From an uncultured Pelagibacteraceae bacterium (GTDB taxonomy: Bacteria; Pseudomonadota; Alphaproteobacteria; Pelagibacterales; Pelagibacteraceae), in NCBI GenBank assembly GCA_902546795.1, contig CACCLK010000007.1, positions 1-40,662 of the forward strand: 40,662 nucleotides of DNA. The letters are read 5' to 3'. Under the pieces are notes generated by a model that had not been told where the DNA came from, searched no databases, and worked only from the letters and a program-made list of their open reading frames with translations. A program made the position numbers and the translations under genes. Below are positions 8,733-18,750 of the stretch, piece by piece (within the stretch, counting starts at the first letter, position 1; the number at the start of each line of letters is the position of its first letter).

Positions 8733-9887
8733 TTAAATTTTTACTTTTGCTAAGCTTCCGAATTCATTTTCGTAAGCCAATCTGTAATTAGGCTGATTCA
8801 TAAGCAAGTATTTCATCACTCTTTTAGCGTAAGCCTTTTGTGAATCAACTATCTTTTTGAAGAAAGGATCTTTTTTGTTAAAGTCACCTATAACTTTATC
8901 CCATCCCTTAAGTTGCTCACCTAAGATCGCGTCAGAAGTTTGATAAACATTTACTTTATGCTGATTCATCAACTTAGATAAATCTGCAGAGTATCTTACC
9001 AAAGCCTTAAAGTAGTTGTCTGAGTTAGCAGCGTAAGCAGCATTTTTCAAAATTGCTTGATGCTTAGGCTCTAGACCACCGTAAGTTTTCTTATTTATCG
9101 GTATCTCAAACATCTCTTGTGATTGGTGGAAACTTCCCAAGTGGTAGTGCTTAGAAACGTCTTGCATACCAAACTGAGAGTCAGAAGTTGGGTTGTTAAA
9201 CTCAGCAGCTTCAATCAAACCAGTTTTCATAGCTGGCTGAATTTCACCACCTGGTAGCTGTCTTACTACCATTCCCATTGCTGTAAGAACGTTTGTCGCT
9301 AATCCTACAGTTCTGTATTTCATTCCTTTAACATCAGACACTTTAGTTACGTTCTTTTTAAACCAACCAAATGGCTGAGCAGGCATAGGCATGTGAAAGA
9401 AACCAATATAATTGAATCCAACTTTTGATAAAGTTTCTTCATACAGTTTTCTACCTCCACCATACTCTATCCATCCCATAACTTCTTGAGATGAAAGACC
9501 GTACGAAGGTCCAGTACCAAATAGAGAGGCAGCTGCATTTTTTCCATACCAATAAGCAGTTACCCAGTGTCCCATATCTAGAACACCTGAACTTACCGCT
9601 TGCCCGATTTCTGAAGTTTTAACTACTGCACCAACTGGCTGTAAATCAATTTTTAATTCACCGCCTGACATAGCTTCTACCATTTTAGCGTAGTCTCCCG
9701 CCATTTCGAAGAATATGTTAGCACCAGAAGGCCAAGCCGCTTGCATCTTTAAAGTTTTCGGAGCACCGAATGCAATGTTTGGCATTGCAACCGTAGCTGC
9801 CGCTGCTGCACCAGTAACCGCAGCTGCTTTAAAGAACTTACGTCTTGATGGAGTCTTAACTCCTTTTTTTCTTTTTATATTAGACAT
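8733..9887 (-). CDS. dctP: TRAP transporter substrate-binding protein (DctP; TakP / 2-oxo- or hydroxyacid-type subfamily likely)
   Basis: 384 aa; twin-arginine-like signal SRRKFFKAAAVTGAAAAATVAMPNIAFGAP; AYWYGKNAAASLFG and EFNNPTSDSQFG segments typical of this family. Confidence 0.9.
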   Translation of the reverse strand: MSNIKRKKGVKTPSRRKFFKAAAVTGAAAAATVAMPNIAFGAPKTLKMQAAWPSGANIFFEMAGDYAKMVEAMSGGELKIDLQPVGAVVKTSEIGQAVSSGVLDMGHWVTAYWYGKNAAASLFGTGPSYGLSSQEVMGWIEYGGGRKLYEETLSKVGFNYIGFFHMPMPAQPFGWFKKNVTKVSDVKGMKYRTVGLATNVLTAMGMVVRQLPGGEIQPAMKTGLIEAAEFNNPTSDSQFGMQDVSKHYHLGSFHQSQEMFEIPINKKTYGGLEPKHQAILKNAAYAANSDNYFKALVRYSADLSKLMNQHKVNVYQTSDAILGEQLKGWDKVIGDFNKKDPFFKKIVDSQKAYAKRVMKYLLMNQPNYRLAYENEFGSLAKVKI

Positions 9888-9981
9888 ATGTCCCCCTTGA
9901 TTATTAATTAATAATTATTTAAGCACAAAGTTGATTTAGAGTCTGCAAATAATTAAATTATTATTGCAATCTACAATTGTA

Positions 9982-10935
9982 TTAATTTACTAAATCTTTG
10001 GGTTTTTCGCCATTAAAAAACATTTCAAGATTTTTTGTCGCCCGATATAACATATCCCATCTTGTTCTTTTTGTTGCGCTGCCCAAATGAGGTAAGAGAA
10101 ATATATTTTTTAACTTAAGATATTCAGGGTGAATTTTTGGTTCCCCATTATAAACGTCCAAACCATATGCAAAAACTTTTTTTGACTTAAGTGCTTTTAT
10201 CATCGCTTCATCATCAACTATATCTCCTCTTGCTGAATTTGCGACAACACAATTTGGCAATAAATGTTTAAGAGTATCCTCATTCACAATTTTGGTTGTT
10301 TCAGAATTTGCTGGGCAATTTATTGATAAAAATTCACTATTAGCAAACAATGATTTTACATCTTTATGGAACACCGCTCCCTCCTCTAAATCATTGGGTA
10401 ATTTTTTTCTATTATGATAATGAATTTGCATATTAAAACCTCTTGCTCTTTTAGCTACCGCTCTACCTATTCTACCCATGCCCAATATTCCTAATGTTTT
10501 ATTAGACATTTGCTTACCTAACAAAAAGTCAAAAGACCATTTCCAATTTTGATTTTCTGCAGCTATTCTACCTTCTAAAGCTCTTCGAGATGCCCCGAGT
10601 AAAAGGAGAATCGCAATATCTGCCGTTGCGTCTGTGAGAACGTCTGGTGTATTTGTTACAGCTATCCCTTTTTGTTTTGCTGCATCGATATCAATATTAC
10701 CAAAACCTACAGCACCATTGGCTATTATCTTAATTTTCGCTGAAAGTTTTGAAATAGTGTCTTTATTTATTTGATCGGAAACTGAACTTAAAATTCCGTC
10801 ACAATCCTTAGATTTTTTAATAAGTTCCTCTTGAGAATAGATTTTATCATCAGGATTAAGTATGACTTCAAATAATTCTTTAAGTTTTTCTTCGTTTTCT
10901 TTGAGCAACTTTCTCGTGATCAATATTTTTTTCAT
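9982..10935 (-). CDS. D-isomer-specific 2-hydroxyacid dehydrogenase (glyoxylate/hydroxypyruvate reductase-like)
   Basis: 317 aa; GILGMGRIGRAVAKRARGF NAD-binding motif, NSARGDIVDDEAMI, LPHLGSAT. Confidence 0.92.
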   Translation of the reverse strand: MKKILITRKLLKENEEKLKELFEVILNPDDKIYSQEELIKKSKDCDGILSSVSDQINKDTISKLSAKIKIIANGAVGFGNIDIDAAKQKGIAVTNTPDVLTDATADIAILLLLGASRRALEGRIAAENQNWKWSFDFLLGKQMSNKTLGILGMGRIGRAVAKRARGFNMQIHYHNRKKLPNDLEEGAVFHKDVKSLFANSEFLSINCPANSETTKIVNEDTLKHLLPNCVVANSARGDIVDDEAMIKALKSKKVFAYGLDVYNGEPKIHPEYLKLKNIFLLPHLGSATKRTRWDMLYRATKNLEMFFNGEKPKDLVN

Positions 10936-12227
10936 AAGCTCTCAATATTAGGTGGTTTTTCACCTCCCGTCAGCCAATTTATAATTTCTACAGTGTGAAC
11001 TATGGGAATATTAGTTCCTGAAGAAATTTGAGTTATGCAACCAATATTTCCAGTCGAAATAAAGTCCGGTGAAACTTTTTTAATATTAGATACTTTTTCA
11101 TTTAATAATTTTTTTGCAATATCTTGATGAATAATATTGTATGTTCCGGCTGAGCCACAGCAAAGATGCCCCTCTGGAATTTCTACTATAATATTTCCTG
11201 TTTTTTTAAGAAGTTCTATAGGCTGATTGTGAACTTTTTGTCCGTGCTGCATTGAGCAAGCCGAATGATAGGCAATTTTATATTTTTTTTCATTTTTAAC
11301 ATAATTTAATTTTAAATTATTGAAAAGGAACTCAGTTACATCCATAGAAAGTTCGGAAATTTTTTTTGCCTTTTTTTTCATTTCAGAGTCATTTCTAAAT
11401 ATAAAGCCATAATCTTTCAAAGTAGTACCGCAACCTGAAGTATTGCTTATAATTGCATCTAATCCATAATTTAAATATTCGTCATACCAATAATTAATAT
11501 TGTTTACAAAAGACTTATGAGCTTTTGCTTCTTTACCCAAATGATGATTGAGAGAACCACAGCAATCAATCTCCTCAAGGACTACAACCTCAACAGAATG
11601 TCTATTTAAAATTTTGATTGTTGCTTCATTTATCTCAGGTGATAAAACTCTCTGAACACATCCAGTTAGTAATGCAACTCTTGAAACAGTTTTATCAGTT
11701 GAGGACTTAAAAATTTTTTTATCTTCAATGTTATTTTTATGAATTTTTTTTGGCATTAAAGCTAGTGAATTTTTAAAAAATTTTGGAAGTAAAAATTTAA
11801 AAGGGATTACAAATTTTATGAAAAAAGAAAAAATTTTAAATAATTTTGGATTTGGTAACAAAATTGAGAGCATATTTCTAAAAGTTCTTTGAAAAAAAGG
11901 CCTCTTATAAGTTCTCTCAACGTGATTTCTTCCATGATCAATTAAATGCATGTAATTCACACCGGATGGACAAGTAGTCATGCAGGCATAACATGATAAG
12001 CATCTATCGATATGCTTAACAACTTTTTCGTTAGCTGGTTTATTATTTTCTAGCATATCCTTAATTAAATAAATTCTACCACGTGGCCCATCAAGCTCAT
12101 CACCTAGGATATTATAGGTTGGGCAAGTAGCATTGCACATCCCGCAGTGCACGCACTTTCTAATTATTTTTTCACTTGATTTGTTTTCATGATCATCAAG
12201 CTGTTTATTATCAAAAGAAGTTTGCAT
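10932..12227 (-). CDS. glcF: Glycolate oxidase iron-sulfur subunit GlcF
   Basis: 431 aa; two CxxCxxCxxxCP clusters (CVHCGMCNATCPTY, CLSCYACMTTCPSG) and two CCG-type domains. Confidence 0.94.
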   Translation of the reverse strand: MQTSFDNKQLDDHENKSSEKIIRKCVHCGMCNATCPTYNILGDELDGPRGRIYLIKDMLENNKPANEKVVKHIDRCLSCYACMTTCPSGVNYMHLIDHGRNHVERTYKRPFFQRTFRNMLSILLPNPKLFKIFSFFIKFVIPFKFLLPKFFKNSLALMPKKIHKNNIEDKKIFKSSTDKTVSRVALLTGCVQRVLSPEINEATIKILNRHSVEVVVLEEIDCCGSLNHHLGKEAKAHKSFVNNINYWYDEYLNYGLDAIISNTSGCGTTLKDYGFIFRNDSEMKKKAKKISELSMDVTEFLFNNLKLNYVKNEKKYKIAYHSACSMQHGQKVHNQPIELLKKTGNIIVEIPEGHLCCGSAGTYNIIHQDIAKKLLNEKVSNIKKVSPDFISTGNIGCITQISSGTNIPIVHTVEIINWLTGGEKPPNIESL

Positions 12228-13486
12228 TATATTCCACTATACATTTTACCTGGGTTTAAAATCCTCTTAGGGTCAAAACTATTTTTTAGGTTTTGACTTA
12301 TTTTATATTTTATCGAATTTATTTTAAACACGTCAATACCTGCTTTCAAGCCGTCATCTAATTTAACAATAATGTAATATCCCCCAACATTGTCAATGAC
12401 TTCTTCAATTTCTCTCAAGATTTCCGAGTTTAACTTATCTATTTCCATCCAGATTAAATTGCCTCCCCAATCGATAAAATATCGTGTTAAATGCTTTTTC
12501 AAGTTATTTATAGTTTTTACTGCTTTTGAAGGGGGTATTACAACTTTAATTAAATTTTTCTCAGACTTTTCAAAAGCTTTTAGATTTTGAGTAAATTTCC
12601 AAAATATTTTTGATTGTTCGTCATCAAGATAATTGATTTCATCATCGAGTAATCCAAGTTCTTTTTTCAAATTTTCAAGCCTTTTTTCTATTGATGAGGT
12701 CGCTCCCTCTATCCTAATTGCGGTGATAGGTCCTTTATTTGTTAGATCATTTAAAAAAAATTGATTACTAAAATATTCTGGATAAAAAACCCCTCCAGAT
12801 ACATCAGAGGAAGAAGAAAGAGATATTCCCAAATACTCCAATGATTTTTTTAATTGAGCGTTGTGAATTACGAGTGTCTTGATTGACGGAGGTTTTGGTA
12901 AAACTTTAAGTGAAATCTCCGATATTACAGCTAAGGTGCCATAAGAACCAGTAATTATTTTTGAAAGGTCATACCCAGTAACGTTTTTTACAACTGTGCC
13001 TCCAGATTTTACTATTTCTCCACGACCATTAACTACTTTTATTCCTAACACGTGGTCTCTGGCGCTTCCTACTTTAAATCTTCTAGACCCAGAAAAATTT
13101 GTTGAAATAGCACCGCCTATTGTACCTAAATTTTTTACACCAGTGAATAAATAACCAAAGCTTTGTGGCTCAAAAGCCAGATGTTGACCATTTTTATCCA
13201 GCGCTTGATTAATTTCATTTATCGTTGTGCCAGACTTTACTTTTATATAAAGTTCTTCAGGTTCATATTTTATAATACCAGCGTAATTAGATAAATTTAA
13301 TTTTTTTTCAGATTGAAAGTTTCTTCCTATCTTTAATTTTGATCCAGAACCCTCCACTTCTATTGGGATATTTTTTGAATAACAAAATTTGACGAATTCA
13401 GAAATTTCCTTTTCTGACTTGGGTTTAAATTCTGATATTTTACTAAAATCTTGGGATGTCTGGGAATTTTGTTTTTCCTTTATGGA
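12227..13486 (-). CDS. glcE: Glycolate oxidase FAD-binding subunit GlcE
   Basis: FAD-binding PCMH fold; LGTIGGAISTNFSGSRRFKVGSARDHVLGIKVVNGRG; C-terminal FDPKRILNPGKM. Internal ATG at 13486 preferred over the ORF-track start. Confidence 0.92.
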   Translation of the reverse strand, partial: SIKEKQNSQTSQDFSKISEFKPKSEKEISEFVKFCYSKNIPIEVEGSGSKLKIGRNFQSEKKLNLSNYAGIIKYEPEELYIKVKSGTTINEINQALDKNGQHLAFEPQSFGYLFTGVKNLGTIGGAISTNFSGSRRFKVGSARDHVLGIKVVNGRGEIVKSGGTVVKNVTGYDLSKIITGSYGTLAVISEISLKVLPKPPSIKTLVIHNAQLKKSLEYLGISLSSSSDVSGGVFYPEYFSNQFFLNDLTNKGPITAIRIEGATSSIEKRLENLKKELGLLDDEINYLDDEQSKIFWKFTQNLKAFEKSEKNLIKVVIPPSKAVKTINNLKKHLTRYFIDWGGNLIWMEIDKLNSEILREIEEVIDNVGGYYIIVKLDDGLKAGIDVFKINSIKYKISQNLKNSFDPKRILNPGKMYSGI

Positions 13487-14942
13487 CATGAACTCTCCCC
13501 TCCTCAGCGCATTTTCGTAAAATAGGATAAACCTTTCCTGGGTTAAGAAGAGAATAAGGGTCAAGCGAAAGTTTTATCTTAAGTTGTTGCTGAATATCCA
13601 CATCATTAAAAGCTTCACACATTAATTCTCTTTTTTCTATACCTACACCATGCTCTCCCGTTAAAGCGCCACCAACTTTGACACAATATTTCAAAATTTC
13701 TGCACCAAATTCCTCAGTTTTTCTTAAAGACTCTTCGTCATTAGCATCAAACATTATAAGTGGATGAAGGTTTCCATCGCCAGCATGAAATGCGTTAGCA
13801 ACTGGAAGATCGTATTTTTTTGATAGTCTATTAATCTCTTTTAGAACTTCAGACAATTTGCTTCTTGGGATAGAACCATCCATACATAAATAATCGGGCG
13901 CTAAAACTCCGCAAGCTGGAAATGCAGCTTTTCTTCCCGCCCAAAAACGTTTACGGTCTTCTTCAGACTCGCTAATTTTAAAGCTTGACGAATTGTTTTT
14001 TTGACAAATTGATTTTACTATTTCCATATACTCATTAACTTCACTTTCTGTTCCATCAAACTCAACGATCATCATCGCCTCGGCATCTGTCGGGTAACCT
14101 GCTTTAACATGATCATCAGTAGCTTTTGTAAGCGCTTTATCCATTATTTCCATTCCAGCAGGGATACATCCGCCAGAAATAATTTGTGAAACGCTGTTTC
14201 CTGCATCATCAATAGAACTAAAGCCGATTAATGCTGTTTTTACTGTTTCAGGCTTTTTTAAAATTTTAACAGTTACTTGAGTTATCACTCCTAATAAACC
14301 CTCCGAGCCTGTCATTAAACCCATAAAATCATAGCCTTCGCTGTCCATGGTTTTTCCGCCGAAAGAAACTATCGTTCCATCCATTAAAACCACTTCAATA
14401 CCAAGTATATTATTTGTTGTTGCCCCATACTTTAATGAATGGACACCTCCAGAGTTTTCGGCAACGTTTCCACCAATTGAACACGCCATTTGACTAGACG
14501 GGTCAGGCGCATAATAAAAGCCTTTATCTTGAACAGCATGCGTAATTGATAAATTCGTAACGCAAGGCTGAGCCTTAACGCATCTGTTTTCATAATCCAC
14601 CTCGATAATTTTGTTAAATTTGCTCATACTCATCAAAACACAATCTTTTAGTGGTAATGATCCCCCAGATAAGCCAGTTCCTGCACCTCTTGGAACAACT
14701 TTAATCTTATTTTGATTACAAAATTTTAGAATTGAGCTCACCTGTTCAACTGTTTCGGGCAAAACAACAATCATTGGCATTTGTCTATATGCAGTTAAAG
14801 CATCGGTTTCATAAGGTTTGATTTCATCACTATGTGATAAGACGTTTTCTTTTTTAATTAAAATTTTCTGTAATTCAGAAACGTATAGCTCTCTTTTTTC
14901 TAAAGCCTGATTATCAACTTTTGGCATTTGTAGTTGTGTCAT
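13443..14942 (-). CDS. glcD: Glycolate oxidase subunit GlcD (FAD-linked oxidase)
   Basis: 499 aa; VPRGAGTGLSGGSLP, FHAGDGNLHP, GGALTGEHGVGIEKRELM. Confidence 0.96.
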   Translation of the reverse strand: MTQLQMPKVDNQALEKRELYVSELQKILIKKENVLSHSDEIKPYETDALTAYRQMPMIVVLPETVEQVSSILKFCNQNKIKVVPRGAGTGLSGGSLPLKDCVLMSMSKFNKIIEVDYENRCVKAQPCVTNLSITHAVQDKGFYYAPDPSSQMACSIGGNVAENSGGVHSLKYGATTNNILGIEVVLMDGTIVSFGGKTMDSEGYDFMGLMTGSEGLLGVITQVTVKILKKPETVKTALIGFSSIDDAGNSVSQIISGGCIPAGMEIMDKALTKATDDHVKAGYPTDAEAMMIVEFDGTESEVNEYMEIVKSICQKNNSSSFKISESEEDRKRFWAGRKAAFPACGVLAPDYLCMDGSIPRSKLSEVLKEINRLSKKYDLPVANAFHAGDGNLHPLIMFDANDEESLRKTEEFGAEILKYCVKVGGALTGEHGVGIEKRELMCEAFNDVDIQQQLKIKLSLDPYSLLNPGKVYPILRKCAEEGRVHVHKGKTKFPDIPRF

Positions 14943-14989
14943 AATTACTTTCTGCTATTAATTAGTTTTAGTCCCATAATATCTATACC

Positions 14990-16153
14990 TTATCCAAGCA
15001 TTTTTTTAATTTTTTCTAATGCTTTACTAATATTATCTTGTGATGCGGCAAAGCTAAATCGAACAAAATCAGTTGATGTTTTACCAAAAGCAGTTCCAGG
15101 CACTATTGCAACACCAGCTTCATGCATACACTTTTTTGAAAATTCAGACCCACTCATCCCTGTTCCGCTCACATTTGGAAAAGCGTAAAAGGCACCCCCT
15201 GGCATACTACATTTTACTCCAGGTAAATCATTCAAACCTTTGTAAATTAATTTTCTCCTTTGATCGAATTTTTTCATCATGTGATGAATAGAGTCATCAG
15301 GGCCATCAAGCGCTGCAATGCCTGCGAACTGTGAAGGGGCGTTTACGCAAGAGAAACTATTTATTGCTAACTTTGTAACGTGGGGAATCAATTTTTCTGG
15401 CCACACACTCCAACCCATTCTCCAACCAGTCATCGAGTAAGCTTTGCTCCATCCATCCAGTACTATTAATCTATCTTGTAGATCAGGGTAATTAAAAAAA
15501 GTTGGCATTTCTTTTCCATCAAAAATTTGTCTGCTGTAAATTTCATCACTAAGTATAACCACATGGGGATGTTTTTTTAAACCTTCAGCAAGAAAGTCTA
15601 TTGCTGGTTTCTCAACAAAGCTTCCAGTAGGGTTATTAGGATTTATTAAAACAAGTAATCTTGTTTTATCAGTAATTAAGGACAAAATTTTTTCAGGATC
15701 AAACTTTAAGTCTTTTTCTTTTGTAAGATCATAAGGCACTGACTTAGCACCAGTGTAATTTATCATTGACTCGTAAATTGGAAATCCAGGTGTTGGATGA
15801 ATTATCTCCGAGCCAGGCTCGCCAATCATTGCAATCGCAAAATACATTGTCGGTTTTCCCCCTGGCATGATCATGATTCTGTCAGGACTGACATCTTTTT
15901 TATACAAGCTTTTGATTTTTCTTGAAACTGCTTGTCTGCATTCAAGAATTCCATTTGCTAAAACATATCCATGGTGACCGTCATCGATAGCTTTTTTAGC
16001 GGCATCCATTATATGTTTAGGAGTCATAAAATCAGGTTGGCCTAAACCAAGATGGATCATTTCTTTTCCTTGAGCTTCAAGCTTCTTAGCTTCAGCAAGA
16101 ACACTAAAAGCCGTTTCAGTTCCTAATCGATTTAAATTTTCAGCAAGTTTCAT
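14990..16153 (-). CDS. Class I/II pyridoxal-phosphate-dependent aminotransferase
   Basis: 387 aa; INPNNPTGS, SDEIYS, DGWSKAYSMTGWRMGW (PLP lysine). Confidence 0.93.
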   Translation of the reverse strand: MKLAENLNRLGTETAFSVLAEAKKLEAQGKEMIHLGLGQPDFMTPKHIMDAAKKAIDDGHHGYVLANGILECRQAVSRKIKSLYKKDVSPDRIMIMPGGKPTMYFAIAMIGEPGSEIIHPTPGFPIYESMINYTGAKSVPYDLTKEKDLKFDPEKILSLITDKTRLLVLINPNNPTGSFVEKPAIDFLAEGLKKHPHVVILSDEIYSRQIFDGKEMPTFFNYPDLQDRLIVLDGWSKAYSMTGWRMGWSVWPEKLIPHVTKLAINSFSCVNAPSQFAGIAALDGPDDSIHHMMKKFDQRRKLIYKGLNDLPGVKCSMPGGAFYAFPNVSGTGMSGSEFSKKCMHEAGVAIVPGTAFGKTSTDFVRFSFAASQDNISKALEKIKKMLG

Positions 16154-16180
16154 AAATTTTATATATATTATATTAATTTA

Positions 16181-17329
16181 TTATCTATAGGCAATATTGG
16201 TATGATTTAGATCAGAAATCTTCTTTTTTCCGAGTAAAATCATATCCCTAGTTATCTCATCCTTCATAATTTTAAGTATTTTTTCAACACCAGCTTGCCC
16301 GCCAGCACCTAGAGCAAAAAGAAAACCTTTTCCAAAACTGCATGCTGTAGCTCCCATAGATAATGCTTTTAAAACGTGAGTACCTCTTCTGATACCACCA
16401 TCAATAATAATTTCAATTTTTCCTCCCACTGCTTCAGCAATTTTGGGTAATTGATCAAAAGGTGCTCTAGAACCATCAAGTTGTCTGCCTCCGTGATTAG
16501 ATAACATTATCGCTGAAGCTCCGATATCGACAGCTCTTTTTGCATCTTCAACAGACATTACTCCTTTCAAAGCAAATGGACCACCCCAACGTTTCACACA
16601 ATACTCTGCGTCTTTCCAGCTCATAGCAGGATCGTATTGTTCATTAATGTATTCCATAACTCCTTTTGCAATAGAGGAACCTTTTTTTGTAAAATGTGAG
16701 ACATTTGCTAATTCAAACTTTTCATTCAATAAATAATTTATTGCCCATTTAGGATGCGTAGCAAAACTTAATAAACTTTTTAATGTAAGTTTTGGTGGAG
16801 TTGTAAAACCCCATCTGTGATCCCTTTCCCTATTTCCTGCAACGACTGTGTCTACTGTTAAACATAAAGCTTTGAATCCTGAGCTTTTGCATCTATCTAT
16901 TAAATTATCAGTCAAGGATTGATCTTTGTGTATGTACAATTGAAATAACTTTGGGCCACTAGAGACGTTGGAGATTTGTTCAATTGATGAGGTCGCCATT
17001 GTTGACATGCTATAAAAAGTTCCAAACTTTTCAGCTGCTCTTGCTGAAGCTTTATCTCCTTCATGATGATACAATCTCTGCATCGCAGTAGGAGATAAGA
17101 ATAGCGGCATGTCAATTTTTGTTCCTAGCACAGTTGTTGATAGATCTGGTTGACCCACACTCGCTAAAATATTTGGAACTAAATCACAATTAAGAAAAGA
17201 GTCCGTATTTCTTCTTAAAGTAGTCTCGTCATCAGCACCACCATCAATATAATGAAATATTGGTGCAGGTAATTTTTTTTTTGCTAGTTTTCTAAAATCG
17301 TCAAAATTATAACAATTATTTAAGGACAT
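16181..17329 (-). CDS. lldD: FMN-dependent alpha-hydroxy-acid oxidizing protein (L-lactate dehydrogenase type)
   Basis: 382 aa; YIDGGADDETTLRRN, LSNHGGRQLDGSRAP, DGGIRRGTHVLKALSMGA. Confidence 0.9.
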   Translation of the reverse strand: MSLNNCYNFDDFRKLAKKKLPAPIFHYIDGGADDETTLRRNTDSFLNCDLVPNILASVGQPDLSTTVLGTKIDMPLFLSPTAMQRLYHHEGDKASARAAEKFGTFYSMSTMATSSIEQISNVSSGPKLFQLYIHKDQSLTDNLIDRCKSSGFKALCLTVDTVVAGNRERDHRWGFTTPPKLTLKSLLSFATHPKWAINYLLNEKFELANVSHFTKKGSSIAKGVMEYINEQYDPAMSWKDAEYCVKRWGGPFALKGVMSVEDAKRAVDIGASAIMLSNHGGRQLDGSRAPFDQLPKIAEAVGGKIEIIIDGGIRRGTHVLKALSMGATACSFGKGFLFALGAGGQAGVEKILKIMKDEITRDMILLGKKKISDLNHTNIAYR

Positions 17330-17331
17330 TG

Positions 17332-17829
17332 TTAAAACTTTTGAGAAAAAGTTATTACTTGATTGTCTACACCAGGGTTTACGTCTCCCCAGTCGTTGTT
17401 AGAGATATGGCTATAGCTGTAACCTAGTTTAGAATTTTTAAAAATATCGAAATCAATTTTTATTTCGCTTTTAAATTCTAATGCGGAACCTAATTTTTTA
17501 CCATCTCCTTTTTCGTAATATCCTGGTGTAAAACTTGGTTTTATGCTGACAGGTCCTAAATTATAGTCTGCTTGGATCCCTGTATACAAATACATTGAGT
17601 TCTTGTCTGTCAAGAAAGCTCCCGTGATCGGAGATATTTTCCCCAAAAAAGTTTTTCTAAATAAGTTGGTGTTTTTATGCTCTAAGCCAAATAAATTTGA
17701 TTTGTCGTCTCCCTCATCATCAATGGTGTCGAATATACCTGAGTAAAAAGATAATTCAGTATTATTCTCTTCAGCGTTAGCATTAACACTGAAGACTAAT
17801 ACTATCAAAGATACAAAAAACAATTTCAT
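17332..17829 (-). CDS. PagL-like lipid A deacylase / acyloxyacyl hydrolase family outer-membrane protein
   Basis: Signal peptide ending ANAEE; C-terminal beta-strand region GYSYSHISNNDWGDVNPGVDNQVITFSQKF resembles PagL catalytic His-Ser and terminal strand. Confidence 0.7.
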   Translation of the reverse strand: MKLFFVSLIVLVFSVNANAEENNTELSFYSGIFDTIDDEGDDKSNLFGLEHKNTNLFRKTFLGKISPITGAFLTDKNSMYLYTGIQADYNLGPVSIKPSFTPGYYEKGDGKKLGSALEFKSEIKIDFDIFKNSKLGYSYSHISNNDWGDVNPGVDNQVITFSQKF

Positions 17830-17873
17830 TGTTTGAAGTTACTATTTTCAATTAAAAAAGTATAGTTTTATTG

Positions 17874-18239
17874 TTAATTTTTTCTTTTGCGTAAAAATTT
17901 ATAAATCAAAATTCCCCCCAAAATTAAAGATAAATAAGGAAGCAACCATAAAATTGAATTTCTATAATTAAACTTTGGTTTATAAATTATCCATTCACCA
18001 AATTTATTGCTGAGAAAATCATAAATCTCTTTCTCGTTTTTGCCTTCTTTTATCTGATCACGTACGACTATTTTTATTGTTTGTGCAAATTCAGAATTTG
18101 AGTCAGCTATAGACTGGCCTTGACACACTAGACATCTTATATTTTTAAAGATTTTTGCTTCATCAAAAACACTTTCTGAGAATGCATTTGAGCTTAAGAA
18201 AAGCAAAATTAAAGATAATTTAGTTATATTTTTTATCAT
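17874..18239 (-). CDS. ccmH: Cytochrome c maturation protein CcmH
   Basis: 121 aa; RCLVCQGQSIADSNSEFA heme-lyase motif plus C-terminal TM. Confidence 0.95.
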   Translation of the reverse strand: MIKNITKLSLILLFLSSNAFSESVFDEAKIFKNIRCLVCQGQSIADSNSEFAQTIKIVVRDQIKEGKNEKEIYDFLSNKFGEWIIYKPKFNYRNSILWLLPYLSLILGGILIYKFLRKRKN

Positions 18240-18750
18240 TTTTAATTATTTCAAAAATTTTTTTGTAATCATCTTTATCTATTGGACCTATAAATTTTGC
18301 AAGAATTTTTAATTCTTTATCAATTAATATGCTTTCAGGAATGCCATAAATTCCAAAGTGAATAGAATATGTACCATTGTTATCTGTGACAATTAAATCG
18401 TATGGATTTCCTAAAGTGTTTAAAAAATTTTGAGCATTTCTTTTTTTATCTTTAAAATTCACTCCAATTAATTTTACCTTTTTTGTTTTTGATAATGAAA
18501 TTAAAAAAGGATGTTCAACTCTACAGGGTGAGCACCATGAAGCCCAAAAATTTATTAAAGTGAAGTTGTTTTCTTGCAGATTTTTCTCAGTCACAATTTC
18601 ATTGTTTTCAAAAGAAATTATTTCGAACGGTTCAATTTTTTGTCCTATTAGATTTTTTGTATTGTAAATATTTGATTTTTTTAAAGCAAAGAAAAACACT
18701 ACTAAAATAAAAAAAACTATTGTGAAAAAAACAATTCTTTTAAATTTCAT
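18220..18750 (-). CDS. ccmG: Thiol:disulfide interchange protein CcmG/DsbE
   Basis: 176 aa; thioredoxin fold with NFWASWCSPCRVEHP. Confidence 0.94.
   Translation of the reverse strand: MKFKRIVFFTIVFFILVVFFFALKKSNIYNTKNLIGQKIEPFEIISFENNEIVTEKNLQENNFTLINFWASWCSPCRVEHPFLISLSKTKKVKLIGVNFKDKKRNAQNFLNTLGNPYDLIVTDNNGTYSIHFGIYGIPESILIDKELKILAKFIGPIDKDDYKKIFEIIKNDKKYN

Noticed and set aside
9900-9915. ATTATTAATTAATAAT palindrome upstream of dctP
   Set aside because: Made only of A/T in an AT-rich promoter region; expected often by chance, no independent support.
13487-13564. N-terminal extension of GlcE (MTLILFLTQERF...)
   Set aside because: Overlaps glcD coding and lacks family-like sequence; internal ATG at 13486 (MSIKEKQNSQ) is more plausible.
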